Below are positions 43,153 to 55,793 of a DNA stretch of 64,000 bases, one piece after another. Below the pieces are notes generated by a model. The model saw only the letters and a list, made by a program, of their open reading frames with translations, did not search any database and had not been told where the DNA came from. How positions within the stretch are numbered: the first letter of the stretch is position 1; every line of letters begins with the position of its first letter. A program made the translations under genes and the position numbers. The DNA is from Eutypella sp. D-1 (Eukaryota > Ascomycota > Sordariomycetes > Xylariales > Diatrypaceae): assembly GCA_023313575.1 (NCBI GenBank), contig JAJTTP010000005.1, positions 310,001-374,000 of the forward strand, written 5' to 3'.

Positions 43153-46037
43153 ATTTAGCTTCGTATAAACGGTTTTTTATTTTAATAATAAATAGTAACG
43201 GTATTCGGTTTTTAACGGTAATTTTATTTAATTATCGATAATCGATTATTAATTATAATTTGCCGTTTTTTTTAAGCATAAATATAATAAGGTATTTTAT
43301 TAATAATTTTAATTATTAAATATATCTTTTTATTAACTTATTTTCGAAATATTTTTATAATTCTTTAAATTCGATTTTATTAAAGTTATAAATTTTATAA
43401 AATCGTGGCGTCTTTCTTTTTATAAAGATAATCTTATAGTTTTATTTATTATGGTTTAATAATCCTTTTTTAAATTTTTTATAAAATATTTTATTATATT
43501 AATAATATTATAATAATATGTTACGTATTCGTAATATCGTTTTATTTTCCTTTTTTAAAATGCTGTTAAAAAGGCGGAATCGTTATCGGATAAATATGAT
43601 AATTTATTTAATCCTTTTTTCGTATCCTTTTTTTTTAATTCGTTATATTCCTTTAAATAAGGTTTTTATCGTATTTTTATATCCGTATTTATTATCCGTT
43701 AAGTATTAAGATTTTTTTTTAAATTATTATCGGTTTTTAAAAAATAAGGAAATATTATTTAGCTAATTCTTTAATTAATTGATAAATTATATTAATATAG
43801 CCATAGTTATTTAAGGATTATATTATATCTTTTTAAAAATATAATATCGAAAATAATATCTTATTTTTATCCTTCGATATATACGTTAAGTTAATCGGTT
43901 TCCCGTAATACTTTTTTTTTATCGTATTTAAAAATATAATTTTCGGCTCCCGTTATATTATAAAAATGTTATTTTTCTTTTTATAATAGCTATAATTTAT
44001 TATATAATTTTAAAGTTATATAATTACCGTCGGCTCCGTTATTTATTATAACGGTATATTAATTATTTTTAACCTTTATTCGTATTATAATATATCCGTA
44101 TCGTTTTTAAGCTTTTAAAATAGCTTATAAATATCGTATTACGTTTTTAAGCTTTATAATACCGTTTTATAACCTTAATATAAACGGCTTTATCTTTTTA
44201 AATTTTTACTGTAAATTTATATAACGTTATATAAGTTATTGTAAAGTTTTTTTTTATTAGATTCTTTTTATATATACGGTTATTTTTTTATTATTAAATT
44301 TTTATAAAAATGTTTAAAACTAATTTTATTAAAGGTTATCCTTTTTAATAAATCCTTATAAACGTATAAGTCGGCATTTAATAACTTATTTTTTTAATAT
44401 CGGATTTTATATTTTTATTATTCGATTTTATTTCGGATTTTTATAACTTTTAATATTTAATATATATATTTATTATAATAATATATTTAATATCCTCCGG
44501 GGCAAAATATTTTTTTAACCACTTTTAATTATACGGTACGCAGTTAACATAACGTATAATTTTTTTATACCATTATTAATCGGTTTTATCTCCTTTTTAT
44601 TATAAAAAATCGAATCTTTTTTTAATTATTTATCTAATTCGGCTAATAATACCGATTTTTTATTCTTTATATTAATAGCATTTATATTTTCGGCAATTAA
44701 TAAGGTATTTTAAAAAATATAACGTCCGAGTTTAAATTTTTTAATTAATAAACTTATTTTAATTACGAAATTATTATAAATAAATTTTAAATCGTTATTT
44801 TTTAAAGCGTTATTAAAATCGTTTAACGTAAATACCGTATATTTTTATAATTTATAATTTTATCGTTTTTTAAACTAATTAATTAATCGTTTTATCTTTT
44901 TTTTTTTTTATAAAATAAATTTTCGTAAAAGCTTTTTTTTTATCGTTATTAAAGTATTTATTTTATTATTATTAACGTTATCGTTTTATTACGGCTTAAA
45001 TTAATCGTTTAACTTTTTATAATCCTTATTAATAAATGTTATTATCCGAATATACGTAACAGATTATTCCGAGCGTTTTTTTACCGGCAAAAAGTTATTT
45101 TTTTTCGGGTATAAACTTTTAATTTTTATCCCGTTTAAATCCTTTATATTTTTTTTTAAAATATCCTATTTTATTATAATTATAATATTTAATTTATCGT
45201 TTATTTTTTCGTATTATATTAAGCGATATAAGTTTTAATACCGTTTCGTAAAATGTATCGGTAAGCTTTTAATTTTAATTTTTATTATTTTAATATCTTT
45301 TAAATCCTTTAAATATATAATATCCTTTTTTTTTTAACGTTATTTAAATTATTTATTATTAATTTTAATTATTAAAATAACGAATTCGTTAATAATACCT
45401 GGTTTATCGTATAAAATAATCTTATTTTTAACCGTATCTTTAAGTTTTTAATAAAATATGTTAATAAAAGATTTATTGTTTTTTTAATCAGTTTTTATTA
45501 TAAGCTATTTAAATTACGCGGCGTAAATATAAGCTATTTTTTTTATTTAAAATTTAGGAGTTATTATATAACGGTTCGGGCTTTATCCGGGTTTTTATAA
45601 TTAGTTTTTACCTTTTTTACGAAATTTTCGTACTTTTCGAAAAAACGTTTAATTTCCGTAATATTTTTTTTTTTTTTTTTTTACGAAAGTATTTAAAATA
45701 GGTTTAAATTATTAAATTATCTTTCCGGTAAAACATAAAGCGATATTAAAAATTTTATCGGCTTTTTCGGTTAATATATGGCGTTATTAATATAAATAAG
45801 TTATAGCTGTAATAAAAAAAAGTTATACGGGGGTAATACCATTATAAGGTTTAAGTTTTTTAAATTTAAATTTAACGGGTATAATTTTTTAAGTTACGGC
45901 TATAATTATTATTTATTCGATTTATTCGATTCGTTTAAATAATAATTTAATAATTTATTAAAGTTTTTAACTTAAAAAAAACATTTTATCGGATATTGCT
46001 TAAAATTAATAATATTATTAAATAAAAACTTATAACA

Positions 46038-46468
46038 TATAACGGCTAATTTATTCTTAATTATTAATCCAATTAAGGGGTTTATATTAACAGGAATATT
46101 AAAAATTTTAAATAATAAATAATTACGTTTAATAATAATAAAAAAAAAGTACTTTAAATAACTAAATTATATTATAAACTAATAAGCTTAAAAATTATTT
46201 AAAAAAAAAGTAATAAACGTAATTATATATTATTTATATCTTTTATTCCTGATATTAAAATATACAGTTATTATTAAATCGTTAAGATCGTATTTAAATA
46301 TAACGATTTAACGTTATTAAGATTATTACCGATTTAACCGATCCTTCTTGGTTATATGGCGCATATAGCTTATTTTAATATGGTTATCTTTTTTTTTAAA
46401 ACTTAAGTCAGGGATTTTTTCTTACTGTGTTAGCCCCATTAGGCCTAATGGCCCGACCGGTTATAACA
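46038..46468 (-). repeat. LTR 4 (right LTR of element 2)
   Basis: 431 bp, TATAACGGCTAA...CGGTTATAACA. In minus orientation this is the 5' LTR, followed inward by the decayed primer-binding and gag side. It is more eroded at its left end than LTR 2. Confidence 0.9.
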
Positions 46469-47807
46469 TTTAATAAGGTTTTTATCGTATTTTTATGCTT
46501 ATATTTTTTATTTATTAAATATTAAGATTTCTTTTTTAAATTATTATCGGTTTTTAAAAGATAAGGAAATATTATTTAATTAATCTTTTAATTAATCGAT
46601 AAATTATATTATATTTTTTTAAAAACATAATATTAAAAATAATATTTTATTTTTATTTTTCGATATATATATCGAATTAATCAGTTTTTTATAATACTTT
46701 TTTTTATCGTATTAAAATATATAACTTTCGGCTTTTATTATGTTATAAAAATATTATTTTCTTTTATAATAATTATAATTTATTATATAATTTTAAAATT
46801 ATATAATTACCGTCGGCTCCGTTATTTATTATAACGGTATATTAGTTATTTTTAACTTTTATTCGTATTATAATATATCCGTATTATTTTTAAGCTTTTA
46901 AAATAGCTTATAAATATTATATTACGTTTTTAAATTTTATAATACCGTTTTATAATTTTAATATAAACGGTTTTATTTTTTTAAACTTTTACCGTAAATT
47001 TATACGGCGTTATATAAGTTATTATAAGTTTTTTCCTTACTGGACTTTTTTTATACGTACGGTTATTTTTTTACCGTTAACTTTTTATAAAAATATTTAA
47101 AGCTAATTTTATTAAAAGTTATTCTTTTTAATAAATTCTTATAAATATATAAATCGGTATTTAATAATTTATTTTTTTAATATCGGATTTTGTATTTTTA
47201 TTATTTAATCTTATTCCGGATTTTTATAACTTTTAATATTTAATATATATATTTATTATAATAATATATTTAATATCCTCCGGGGTAAAATATTTTTTTA
47301 ACCATTTTTAATTATACGGTACGCGGTTAATATAATATATAATTTTTTTATATTATCGTTAATCGGTTTTGTTTTTTTTTATTATAAAAAATCGAATTTA
47401 TTTTTAATTATTTATTTAATTCGGTTAATAATACCGATTTTTCGTTTTTTATATTAATAATACTTATATTTTCGATAGTTAATAAAATGTTTTAAAAAAT
47501 ATAAAGTCCGAGTTTAAATTTTTTAATTAATAAATTTATTTTAATTACGAAATTATTATAAATACATTTTAAATCGTTATTTTTTAAAGCGTTATTAAAA
47601 TCGTTTAACGTAAATACCGTACGTTTTTTATAATTTATAATTTTATTATTTTTTAAGCTAATCAATTAATTATGTCTTTTTTTTTTATAAAATAAATTTC
47701 CGTAAAAGCTTTTTTGTTTTATTATTAAGGTATTTATTTTACCGTTATTAACGTTATCGTTTTATTACGGCTTAAATTAATTATTTAACTTTTTATAATC
47801 TTTATTA

Positions 47808-48238
47808 TGTAACGGCCGGTCTATTCTTAACTATTAGTCCAGTCGGGGGGTTTATATTAACAGGAGTGTTAAGGGTTTTAAGTAATAAATAATCACGTTT
47901 AATAATGGCAAAAAAAAAAGGTGCTTTAAGTAATTAAGTTATATTATAAGCTAATAAATTTAAAAATTATTAAAAAAAAAAAGGTAATAAACGTAATTAT
48001 ATACTATTTATATCCTTTATTTTTAATACTGGAATATATAGTTATTATTAAATCCTTAAGATCGTATCCGAATATAACGATTTAATATCGTTAAAATTAT
48101 TATCGATTTAACCGATTTTTTTAATCGTATGGCGTATATGGCTTATTTTAATGTAATTATTTTTTTCTTTAAAACTGGAGTTAGGGTTTTTTTTTTATGT
48201 TAGCCCCACTCTGCCCAATGGCCCGACCGGTCATAACA
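47808..48238 (-). mobile_element. Solo LTR 5 inside element 1
   Basis: 431 bp, TGTAACGGCCGG...CGGTCATAACA, with target-site duplication TATTA at 47803-47807 and 48239-48243. The empty site is preserved in element 2 near 45020-45040 (TATAATCCTTATTAATAAATG). Decay is intermediate between LTR 3 and LTRs 1 and 6. Confidence 0.9.
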
Positions 48239-49144
48239 TATTAATAAATATTATTATCCGGGTATACGCAGTAAATTATTTTAAACGTTTTTTTACCGGT
48301 AAAAAGTTATTTTCTTTCGGGTATAAATTTTTAATTTTTATTTCGTTTAAATCTTTTATATTTTTTTAAAAATATTTTATTTTATTATAATTATAATATT
48401 TAATTTATTGTTTATTTTTTTATATTATATCGAATAATATAAGTTTTAATGCCGTCCCGTAAAATATATCGGTAAGTTTTTAGTTTTAATTTTTATTATT
48501 TTAATATTTTTTAAATTATTTATTATCGATTTTAATTATTAAAGTAATAAATTTATTAAAAATATTTAATTTATTTTATGTAATAATTTTATTTTTAATT
48601 AAATCTTTAAATTTTTAATAAAACGTATCGATAAAAGATTTATCGTTAATTTAATTTATTTTAACGGTAAACTGTTTAAATTACGTAACGTATATATAAG
48701 CTATTTTTTTATTTAAAACTTAAAAGGTATTACGTAACGGTTCAGGCTTTATCCGGGTTTCCGTAATTAGTTTTTACTTTTTTTACCTTTACGAAAATAT
48801 TTAAAATAGGTTTAAATTATTAAGTTATTTTTCCGGTAAAGTATAAAATAATTTTAAAAATTCTATTAATTTTTATAATTATTATATAACGTTATTAATA
48901 TAAATAAATTACGGTTATAATAAACAAAGATTATACGGGGGTAATGTTATTATAAGGTTTAAATTTTTTAAGCTTAAATTTAACAGGGGTAATTTTTTAA
49001 GTTACGGTTATAATTATTATTTATTCGATTTATTCGATTTATTTAAATAAAAAGTTAATAATTTATTAAAGGTTTTAACTTAAAAAAATATAATATTAAA
49101 TATTATTTAAAATTAATAATATTATTAAATAAAAGCTTATAACA

Positions 49145-49539
49145 TATAACGGCCGGTTTATTTTTAACTAATAATTTAATCGAAAGGTTTATATTAATAA
49201 AAGTATTAAAAATTTTAAATAATAAATAATTACGTTTAATATTAATAATAAAAAAATATTTTAAATAATTAAATTATATTATAAGTTAATAAGTTTAAAA
49301 ATTATTTAAAAAAAAGTAATAAACGTAACTATATATTATTTATATCCTTTATTTTTAATATTAAAATATATAGTTATTATTAAATCGTTAAAATTATTAC
49401 CGATTTAACCGATCCTTTTTAATTATATAACGTATATAACTTATTTTAATATGGTTATCTTTTTTTAAAAAACTTAAATTAAAGATCTTTTTTTATTATA
49501 TTAGCCCCACTCGGCTTAATAGCCCGACCGGTTATAACA
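49145..49539 (-). repeat. LTR 6 (right LTR of element 1)
   Basis: 395 bp, TATAACGGCCGG...CGGTTATAACA. It is shorter than LTR 1 because about 30-35 bp between two ATCGTTAAAAT-like direct repeats is missing. Heavily AT-shifted, like LTR 1. Confidence 0.88.
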
Positions 49540-49544
49540 TTATT

Positions 49545-52500
49545 ATAATTATTATTATAACCACCATTATAACCATTATTATAATTATTACTATAATTAC
49601 TATTATAACTATATACCATTAATAAAGGCAGGCTTAGTATATAGATTTATATATTTACGCTATTAACGTACGGTTATTTATAAGTACTAAAATATTTAAA
49701 ATTAAAAAGCAGGCCTTTAGCAAAGCGCAGCTTATAGCAGGGTGCTTACAGGCTATAATCCGAATTATGATTTTACTGCAAAACAGGCCCTTACTTTCCC
49801 GTCTGCCTACTCGTTACCAGCGCTAGCGCTGACCAGGCATCGAGAGGAATATTATTACACCACACTACACCCATGTCTTGACATATTCGTTGGGCCTTCC
49901 AAGAGTAGTTAGTGAAAAACATGGGAAGGCTTCGGCACTCTCTGGTGGTGGAAGGAGACCGTAACAGCATAGCGTAGCAACGTGGAGGAAAGACCATAAC
50001 AAGGCGAGGTGAATGATGTAAGTGGTAGGTAGTTGGGTAGTAAGGCCGGTAACAGGCTGCCGTGCAGCTGCCGTGCCGCACTGCGCCGATTGTCCATCCA
50101 AGCCCACGCACAAGTGAAGTGATAGGCGTCATAGCTACTCGGCACGTTATGCGCGTGCACATAGCGGGTGGTTGAATGACGCGAATAAAATCTAGCAATC
50201 CCAGAAACCCCTACCACCTCCACTTGATTGGCACTCTAGCACCCCTCAAGGGCACCCCAAGAGCAACCCCATACCCCGGGAGGCGCATCGGTGCTTGCAG
50301 GCGGTCCGAATAGAGAACGAGCTAAAAACTTGCGGAACAAAACTTAATTTCCTCGTTGGCTATAATGTTCCGTGGTTGAATGTTTGATCTTCAAAAGGTT
50401 CTGCAACCTCCTCCTCACTCAACCCCTCAACTCCCTCTTCCCAGATAGATGGATGATTTGGACTACTTACGACAGTAGAATCAACAATACATACGATCTC
50501 TGACCTTGAATACCCTACCACCCCGGTGGAATACGAGTGCCTACTCAGGCTGTCAGGTAAATAGATACCGGGGCTAACAGTATAATTAACCCGAGAACCG
50601 AGATATAGCGCTATCTTAGAAGCACTGGTATACATGTACACGTATACCACATACAAAGTTTTCGTTTTGAACCAAATTCCGAAGAGGATATTTTCCGTTT
50701 CATTTCCTGCAACCTATCCATGGATTCCTGTTGCTATTAGTGGATGTAACGATTCCAGGTTCTGCCATGTGCCATCAAACAATGCCCTGTATTGTCTCCT
50801 ACGTATACTTCACGCACTTAACGCACTTAAGTAAATAATAATGGATACCTCGGCTCCGACTCGGCGACTCCACATCTTTCCCCAAATTACCTACCTGGAT
50901 ACTCCATACCTCCTACCATATTCCGCCCCTTTCCCCGCCTTCCCCTTGATATTTTACCAGTTGGAATGTCGGCGATAGGTACCCAGGTACTTCTGCTGTT
51001 TGCGTCGATATACTTGTACGAATCCTTCTAAGATTGCCTCCCTAGGTACAATGGATAGGTACGCCGCCTCCGCGTAATCTTTCAGGTATGTACATTAGTA
51101 TAATAGTAGGTACGTACGTAGGGACGTTACGTTACGCAAAGGGACATATAGGGGGGCTAGAAACGGTCACGGGAAGAACAAAAGAGTAACAAACTTATTA
51201 GGCACTTGTGACCTGTAGCTCCGATCTAAATACGTAAGGGTGTTCATAGATACAGGCCCGTCATGCCATACAGTTCAATTAGCGAAGGAGCTTCTCGCTT
51301 CTTACATACAAGTCCATAACCAAGCAATTGTCTAGAAGGCCCAGTCTCCCGGGCCGTTGGCAGGAAACGGACGGGATTGGAACGCCTCGCAGTACTATGG
51401 GACAGGTAGTACTTACAGGTAGTACTTACAGGTCTTTGTATTACTGCCCCGCTAGGCTAATAACCTGCTTGCCAGCCCTCTCCTGGTTAGATCGTGATCT
51501 CAGTACATAAGTATGTCGCTTCGACGTTAGAGAGGGCGACGGGGCGGTGGATTCAGAGTTCAAAGTTGCATGTCAGTTATTAAAGGTTACTTAATGCCCA
51601 ACATTGCAACATCAGACCCAATCCTTCGGGATCAGGCCCAGGCATTTCTGGCCCCGGACCTGACTCCAGATCTCCAGATTCCCACACCACCGAAACCCCA
51701 GGAACTGAGATCAGATTCCATTGTCTGGTGCGGGCGAGGACGGGCTGGAACATTTCCAATGTTATTACATAGAAAGTAATAATAGAAGTCCTTCCATATA
51801 GCGGAATAAACCACCCCGATTCATCTACAAACTTCCTCACATGCGAGAAGAAATCCACGAACCCGTGACATACTCTCTCACCCTTGGTTTGGATGCAAGT
51901 AGTAGTGGGTAGACCCGAGCGCATCAATTGGTCGACTGACCTGACTGAATCCTTCGACCGCCTACTCCAGGTAAAACAAGAATATTTTAGTTACGGACCT
52001 GGCATTTGGCGAGGTTGGGGGGTGTAATCGGACCAGGAACGCCCCGGCTTCCCTCGGCTCACCATGACATGATGCTACCGCTGTCAACACACCAGAGAGC
52101 TATGCACTCCGGCCGGATGCGATGTATTGTGTTGTCTACGTCGCCGCCGACGCCGCTGCCCCGTCGCCAGGGTTTGTTCGATTCATGTTTAACCACACCG
52201 TGTATGGCTCAGCCCAGGTCAGCGAATTCCGCAGTCAATGAATCTTTTTTCCCCTCCCAATTCCTACCCTTGATTGGTCCGCTTTCCGGCAGTGATTTTG
52301 TTTGGTCTAAGACTCGCTTCGCTTGCGGCGAAGTACTACATGCCACGTGAAGTGTTCGAATCGTATACGCGCAGGTACCAGCCCAGCGGGTTTCCATCGA
52401 CGGCACTTCACACTACGATGGTCACCTCCTAATACGAGGGAATGCAATCCCCCTCACCCCTCTACTTCCCAAGACGGTTGTCAGTACGCTTGCGTCGACT

Positions 52501-53289
52501 GGCATCAGCAGCAGTCAGCCATTCAGTCAGCCTCGTACCGACCAGTGTTACTGTCCTCTCCGTCAGCCCACCGTGTCACCCACTGGGTCTTCCACAACTA
52601 TCGCCATGTCTGTGATGCATCAGGCAGAGAGTCAGCAAGGCGGACACACGCACATTACGAGGGCGGACATCAGCGAAAGCCCGGCGGATCATTTCGCGTC
52701 TGATAGCCCAGCTAGGTGAGTATGTCGTACAGGAAATGTGATCGAAGATGTGATGATCCCAATATTCTGTGTTACGCACACTGGATCCCGTGACAGCCTA
52801 GTCTCATCTCTTACCAATACCATTCTCACGTCGCTATCCAGGGAGTCCACTCGCGCGGAAATCTAGGAGTCCAATCACTCGCTTGCCTGCTCTCTATCAT
52901 TTAATACGTGTACATGGACAGTACCACCCTTAGAGAAAATGAAATACGTTACGCTGCTAAATCAAGCCCCGTCTTTTGGCTCATTATAGGAAATTCTCAA
53001 ATGCCCGTTGGCGAGGACGTAATGCGGTTTGTACGAATTATAGAGGACTGGTCATCAACTTGAGAACATACGCACTGCTGTGATTAAAGATGAAACTACA
53101 AGTATGTCTATTGGGCGTGCGTAGTACCGACTAGCACAGCTTGGTTTGCTTGTATGAGGAGGACGATAGCCCCGTGCCCGGGACTTCAACGCCCAGCTGT
53201 CGCAGGGCCGACGCCAGAACGCGGGGATGGAGTCATGAAGGACAGTGGATTTCTCATTATCTCCCACCCCCACCCTTTCTTCTCAGCGT
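49545..53289. other. Segment after the AT-rich block, no gene recognised
   Basis: The first 220 bases continue the AT-rich TTATTA/ACCATTATAA simple sequence in which element 1 sits. Normal composition returns near 49780. Overlapping minus frames at 49791-50223 and a 98-codon frame at 50360-50656 show no recognisable protein. TAGGTACC/CTAGGTA palindromes recur near 50978-51065. A duplicated CAGGTAGTACTTA unit lies at about 51403-51431. Confidence 0.4.
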
Positions 53290-53781
53290 CTACTCTAGGT
53301 CCTTCTGGCGGAGGTGGGTGTCGTATTCGATAAGGTCCATGAGCCACTCGCCGCGCTGTTTAATATCGAGGTGCTCGATCTGGAGGCGGACAAGCTCTCT
53401 GCTAGCGGAGCGAACGACGGGGAGGCACGCGCGGATATTCAGGACCGCCCAGCCGAGCCTCTCGCCGGCAGTCCAGTCCGCGCGGATTTTGCGGTCCGAA
53501 TGCATGAACAGGTCGCGCACATCCGGACGCGCCGACCAGATCAGCCGTGCCGATTCCCGATCCGACTCCGCGAGCGGTAGTAAGACGATCCGGAGCTTCG
53601 GATCCTCTACCGCCCACTTTTGGCCCTTCGCCCCATAGCGCCACACTAGGTACTCTTCCCGGAACTTGCGCGCGAATCGCTGGAACTCCGACGAGTTCAT
53701 CAGCTCCAGTGATGTGCACCGCTCCAGCTTATACTCCGCGTCGTACCTCTGTAGCTTCGTAATGGGGTTCCTGGAGGCCAT
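53290..53781 (-). CDS. Hypothetical protein, 163 residues
   Basis: Start ATG at 53779-53781 (MASRNPITKLQRYDAEYKLE). The same frame is open 78 codons further upstream, but that part is of lower complexity and basic. The product is soluble, charged and helix-prone, with Trp/Arg-rich blocks (FREEYLVWRYGAKGQKWAVE, WTAGERLGWAVLNIRACLPV) and no signal peptide or membrane segment. It looks like a real fungal protein of unknown family. It is monocistronic, between the retroelement-bearing gap and the ferric reductase pseudogene. Confidence 0.6.
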   Translation of the reverse strand: MASRNPITKLQRYDAEYKLERCTSLELMNSSEFQRFARKFREEYLVWRYGAKGQKWAVEDPKLRIVLLPLAESDRESARLIWSARPDVRDLFMHSDRKIRADWTAGERLGWAVLNIRACLPVVRSASRELVRLQIEHLDIKQRGEWLMDLIEYDTHLRQKDLE

Positions 53782-54667
53782 GATTCTTTTCAGATGCTCT
53801 TTTTGGATCCTGCTTCTATTTTCTTCCTCTTTTTCTTCTCGGTGGATCCTGAAATTGTGAATCTCGTGATATGCGAGGTAGTGCGAGCCACCACTTATGT
53901 ATAATCTTTTTGAAGGTAGTGTGGTGTTGTGTGTGGCGATGAGTTGGGGTTTCTTCTGGTTGTGGTGCATATCACCACGTTTATATGCCTGTATGCTCAC
54001 TGGCCTCAACGACAAAGCCGTGTATTCCGAAACCCGTCAAAAAAGACGTGACAAAGGTGATGCCAAAAGGCTTCTCGCAGGACTAAGAAGCTTCCTTTGC
54101 TCTCTGATTGGGCGGCCTGGACTGGTACTTGATTGTCCCATGGTGAGACTCTTTGTCCCTCTCTGTTCTACTCCAGGACGCTGCTGCAGGCTTTCACTGG
54201 CGGGCGCTGGTGCGAAATATGAGCTGTCCTCGGCCACGAAGGAGAGGTACGCCTCGCTGGGGGCGGATACGTGTAATACCCCTTACACGTCATTATCGCC
54301 ATCGTTGCCGGCAGGAGACGATATTGAGTCTATTGCCCGACCCGATGAGAAGCGATGACGTGCCCGAGGAATCTTTTCCGATCGTGCTAAGCGGGACGGT
54401 TGTTAAAGCGACTAGCTAAATTAGAGCCGAGACCGAAGTCCTGTGGAAAATCCGAATTATATTATTCATGAATCTAATTTCTAACTCCTTATCGTAACGT
54501 TTATGAGAACATGGCCCAAGCTGTCGAGGGCGCTGGTTCGGAGACTGTATCCTACCTATATCTTAGGCAACGATCGTTCCAAACCCTAGGTAGTCGGTTA
54601 ACATTCTATATATCCCAAACGCCATGAAGTTTCTATAAATTACACAATTTCGATGATAGCATGATAT
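53782..54667. other. Intergenic, no gene recognised
   Basis: It includes the probable 5' flank of the 163-residue gene and the 3' flank of the ferric reductase frame. Frames on + (53897-54358 and others) are unrecognised. Confidence 0.4.
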
Positions 54668-55756
54668 TTACCACCCGAACTTCTCAACTTGAAGACGGAC
54701 ATCAGCGCCGCTCCTGATCGCGTCGGCACAGGCATTACGCACCGCCGTGTTCATCCCCTCGGGGCCGGACACCACGACGCCGACCCCACCGCCATCATCA
54801 GCCACGGAAGAAGAAAAAGCCAGGTCCCGGACATAACCAGGGATATCGGGTCTACCGGCCTCGGCGGTCGGCTTGGGGACTGTGACGTGGACGCCACGAC
54901 TCCTCAGCTCATCGAGCTGGGCCTCGGGCACCCACGAGCGCTGGGCCCGCGAGTGTACAACCCAGAAAAGATGCACTTGCACCTGCGCTTTGGCTGACGC
55001 CTCTGCTGCGTCCCTCTTGCTGCGACGACGCTGCATGGCCCGCGCCAGGTCCCATGCCAGCGGGAACGCGACTGCGATGCCGGATCCACCCGCGATGAGC
55101 ACACGCGTCGCGCTGGCACGTAGCATATCTAGCGGACCCCGCGAGCCATACGGTCCGTCGAGACGCACGCGCACGCGAACCGGGGTGTCGCTGCCATCAC
55201 TGCCATGCAAGCGTGCGTGGGCCAGCAGGGACGCTGTGAAGCCCGACTGCGCGCGGATCAGCAGGCTCAGCCATGCGTGCTGTCGTTCCGCTGTCGGATC
55301 GTGCTCGGAGTTGGGCGCCGCGGACGCGATCGTGAACGGGTGCGCTTGCCACCTGTGGCTCCGGCCGAGCGCAGGCACGCTGACGAACACGTGGTCCGCG
55401 GGGCCCCAACCGTGCCTGGTTCCCTGCCGCCATGACGCCACGAAGCATGGCGGCCACCAGCGAGAAGGCTGGCGTAGCTAGAGCGGTATATCCCAGTTGG
55501 CGGAGAGCATGACCGTCTCGCCATCCTCCAGGATTCGCAGGTCGACATCGAACCAGTCGGACTTGAGCCCGAGGCGCCATGCAATTCTGTCTACCGCGAA
55601 TATCACCAGCGCGGCACCCACGTACGGGCGGGCGGTGTGATAGTGCAACCACAGGAAGGCGAGGGCGATGGCTTGCAACGCGACGTGCGATGCGAGGAAA
55701 GCCTCATAGCAGCGGCGCCGCAGGCCACGCAGGGAGGTCAGGTAGAGAGTCTCATA

Positions 55757-55793
<37 letters not shown>

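Larger units (their letters stand above)
39139..46468 (-). mobile_element. Ty3/gypsy chromovirus-type LTR retrotransposon, element 2 (nested in element 1)
   Basis: LTRs 39139-39577 and 46038-46468, with target-site duplication TTTAA at 39134-39138 and 46469-46473. It is about 6.9 kb after subtracting a solo LTR at 42721-43152. The internal region is homologous to element 1 over its length. Minus-strand order: gag side near 46 kb, reverse-transcriptase core near 42470-42560, integrase C-terminus and chromodomain near 40270-40643. It is less eroded than element 1 in places (an 87-codon pol frame survives) but carries many stops. Inferred inactive. Confidence 0.87.
35315..49539 (-). mobile_element. 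Ty3/gypsy chromovirus-type LTR retrotransposon, element 1 (oldest, interrupted)
   Basis: Bounded by LTRs 35315-35742 and 49145-49539, with matching target-site duplication TTATT at 35310-35314 and 49540-49544. Its own sequence is about 6.45 kb once element 2 (39139-46468) and the solo LTR (47808-48238) with their duplications are subtracted. Continuity is proven by homology to element 2. The left internal part ends ...CGTTATATTTTTTTAA at 39138 and resumes TTTAATAAGGTTTTTATCG at 46469, as in the uninterrupted stretch near 43640-43670. Orientation is minus: reverse-transcriptase remnants (about 38440-38530) lie right of the integrase-end homology (about 36480-36600), giving the RT-before-INT order of Ty3/gypsy. 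All frames are destroyed, so it is a non-functional remnant. Confidence 0.85.
34975..49780. other. AT-rich, RIP-like block
   Basis: A sharply bounded region dominated by A and T, with stops in all frames. Homologous retroelement copies within it differ mainly by C/T and G/A, the pattern expected of RIP. It consists almost wholly of the nested retrotransposons described separately, plus short flanks (34975-35309 and 49545-49780). Such blocks are usually heterochromatic in ascomycetes; that is inferred, not seen. Confidence 0.85.

Noticed and set aside
42943..43158. 71-codon frame on + inside the AT-rich block
   Set aside because: It lies wholly within solo LTR 3 and its duplicated target site; it is open only because that copy is less mutated.
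43518..43709. 63-codon AT-rich frame on +
   Set aside because: It is antisense to the decayed retroelement internal region and rich in Ile/Phe/Leu/Arg from base composition alone.
49791..50223. Three overlapping minus-strand frames
   Set aside because: Mutually overlapping, unrecognised products right at the edge of the AT-rich block; looks like chance openness.
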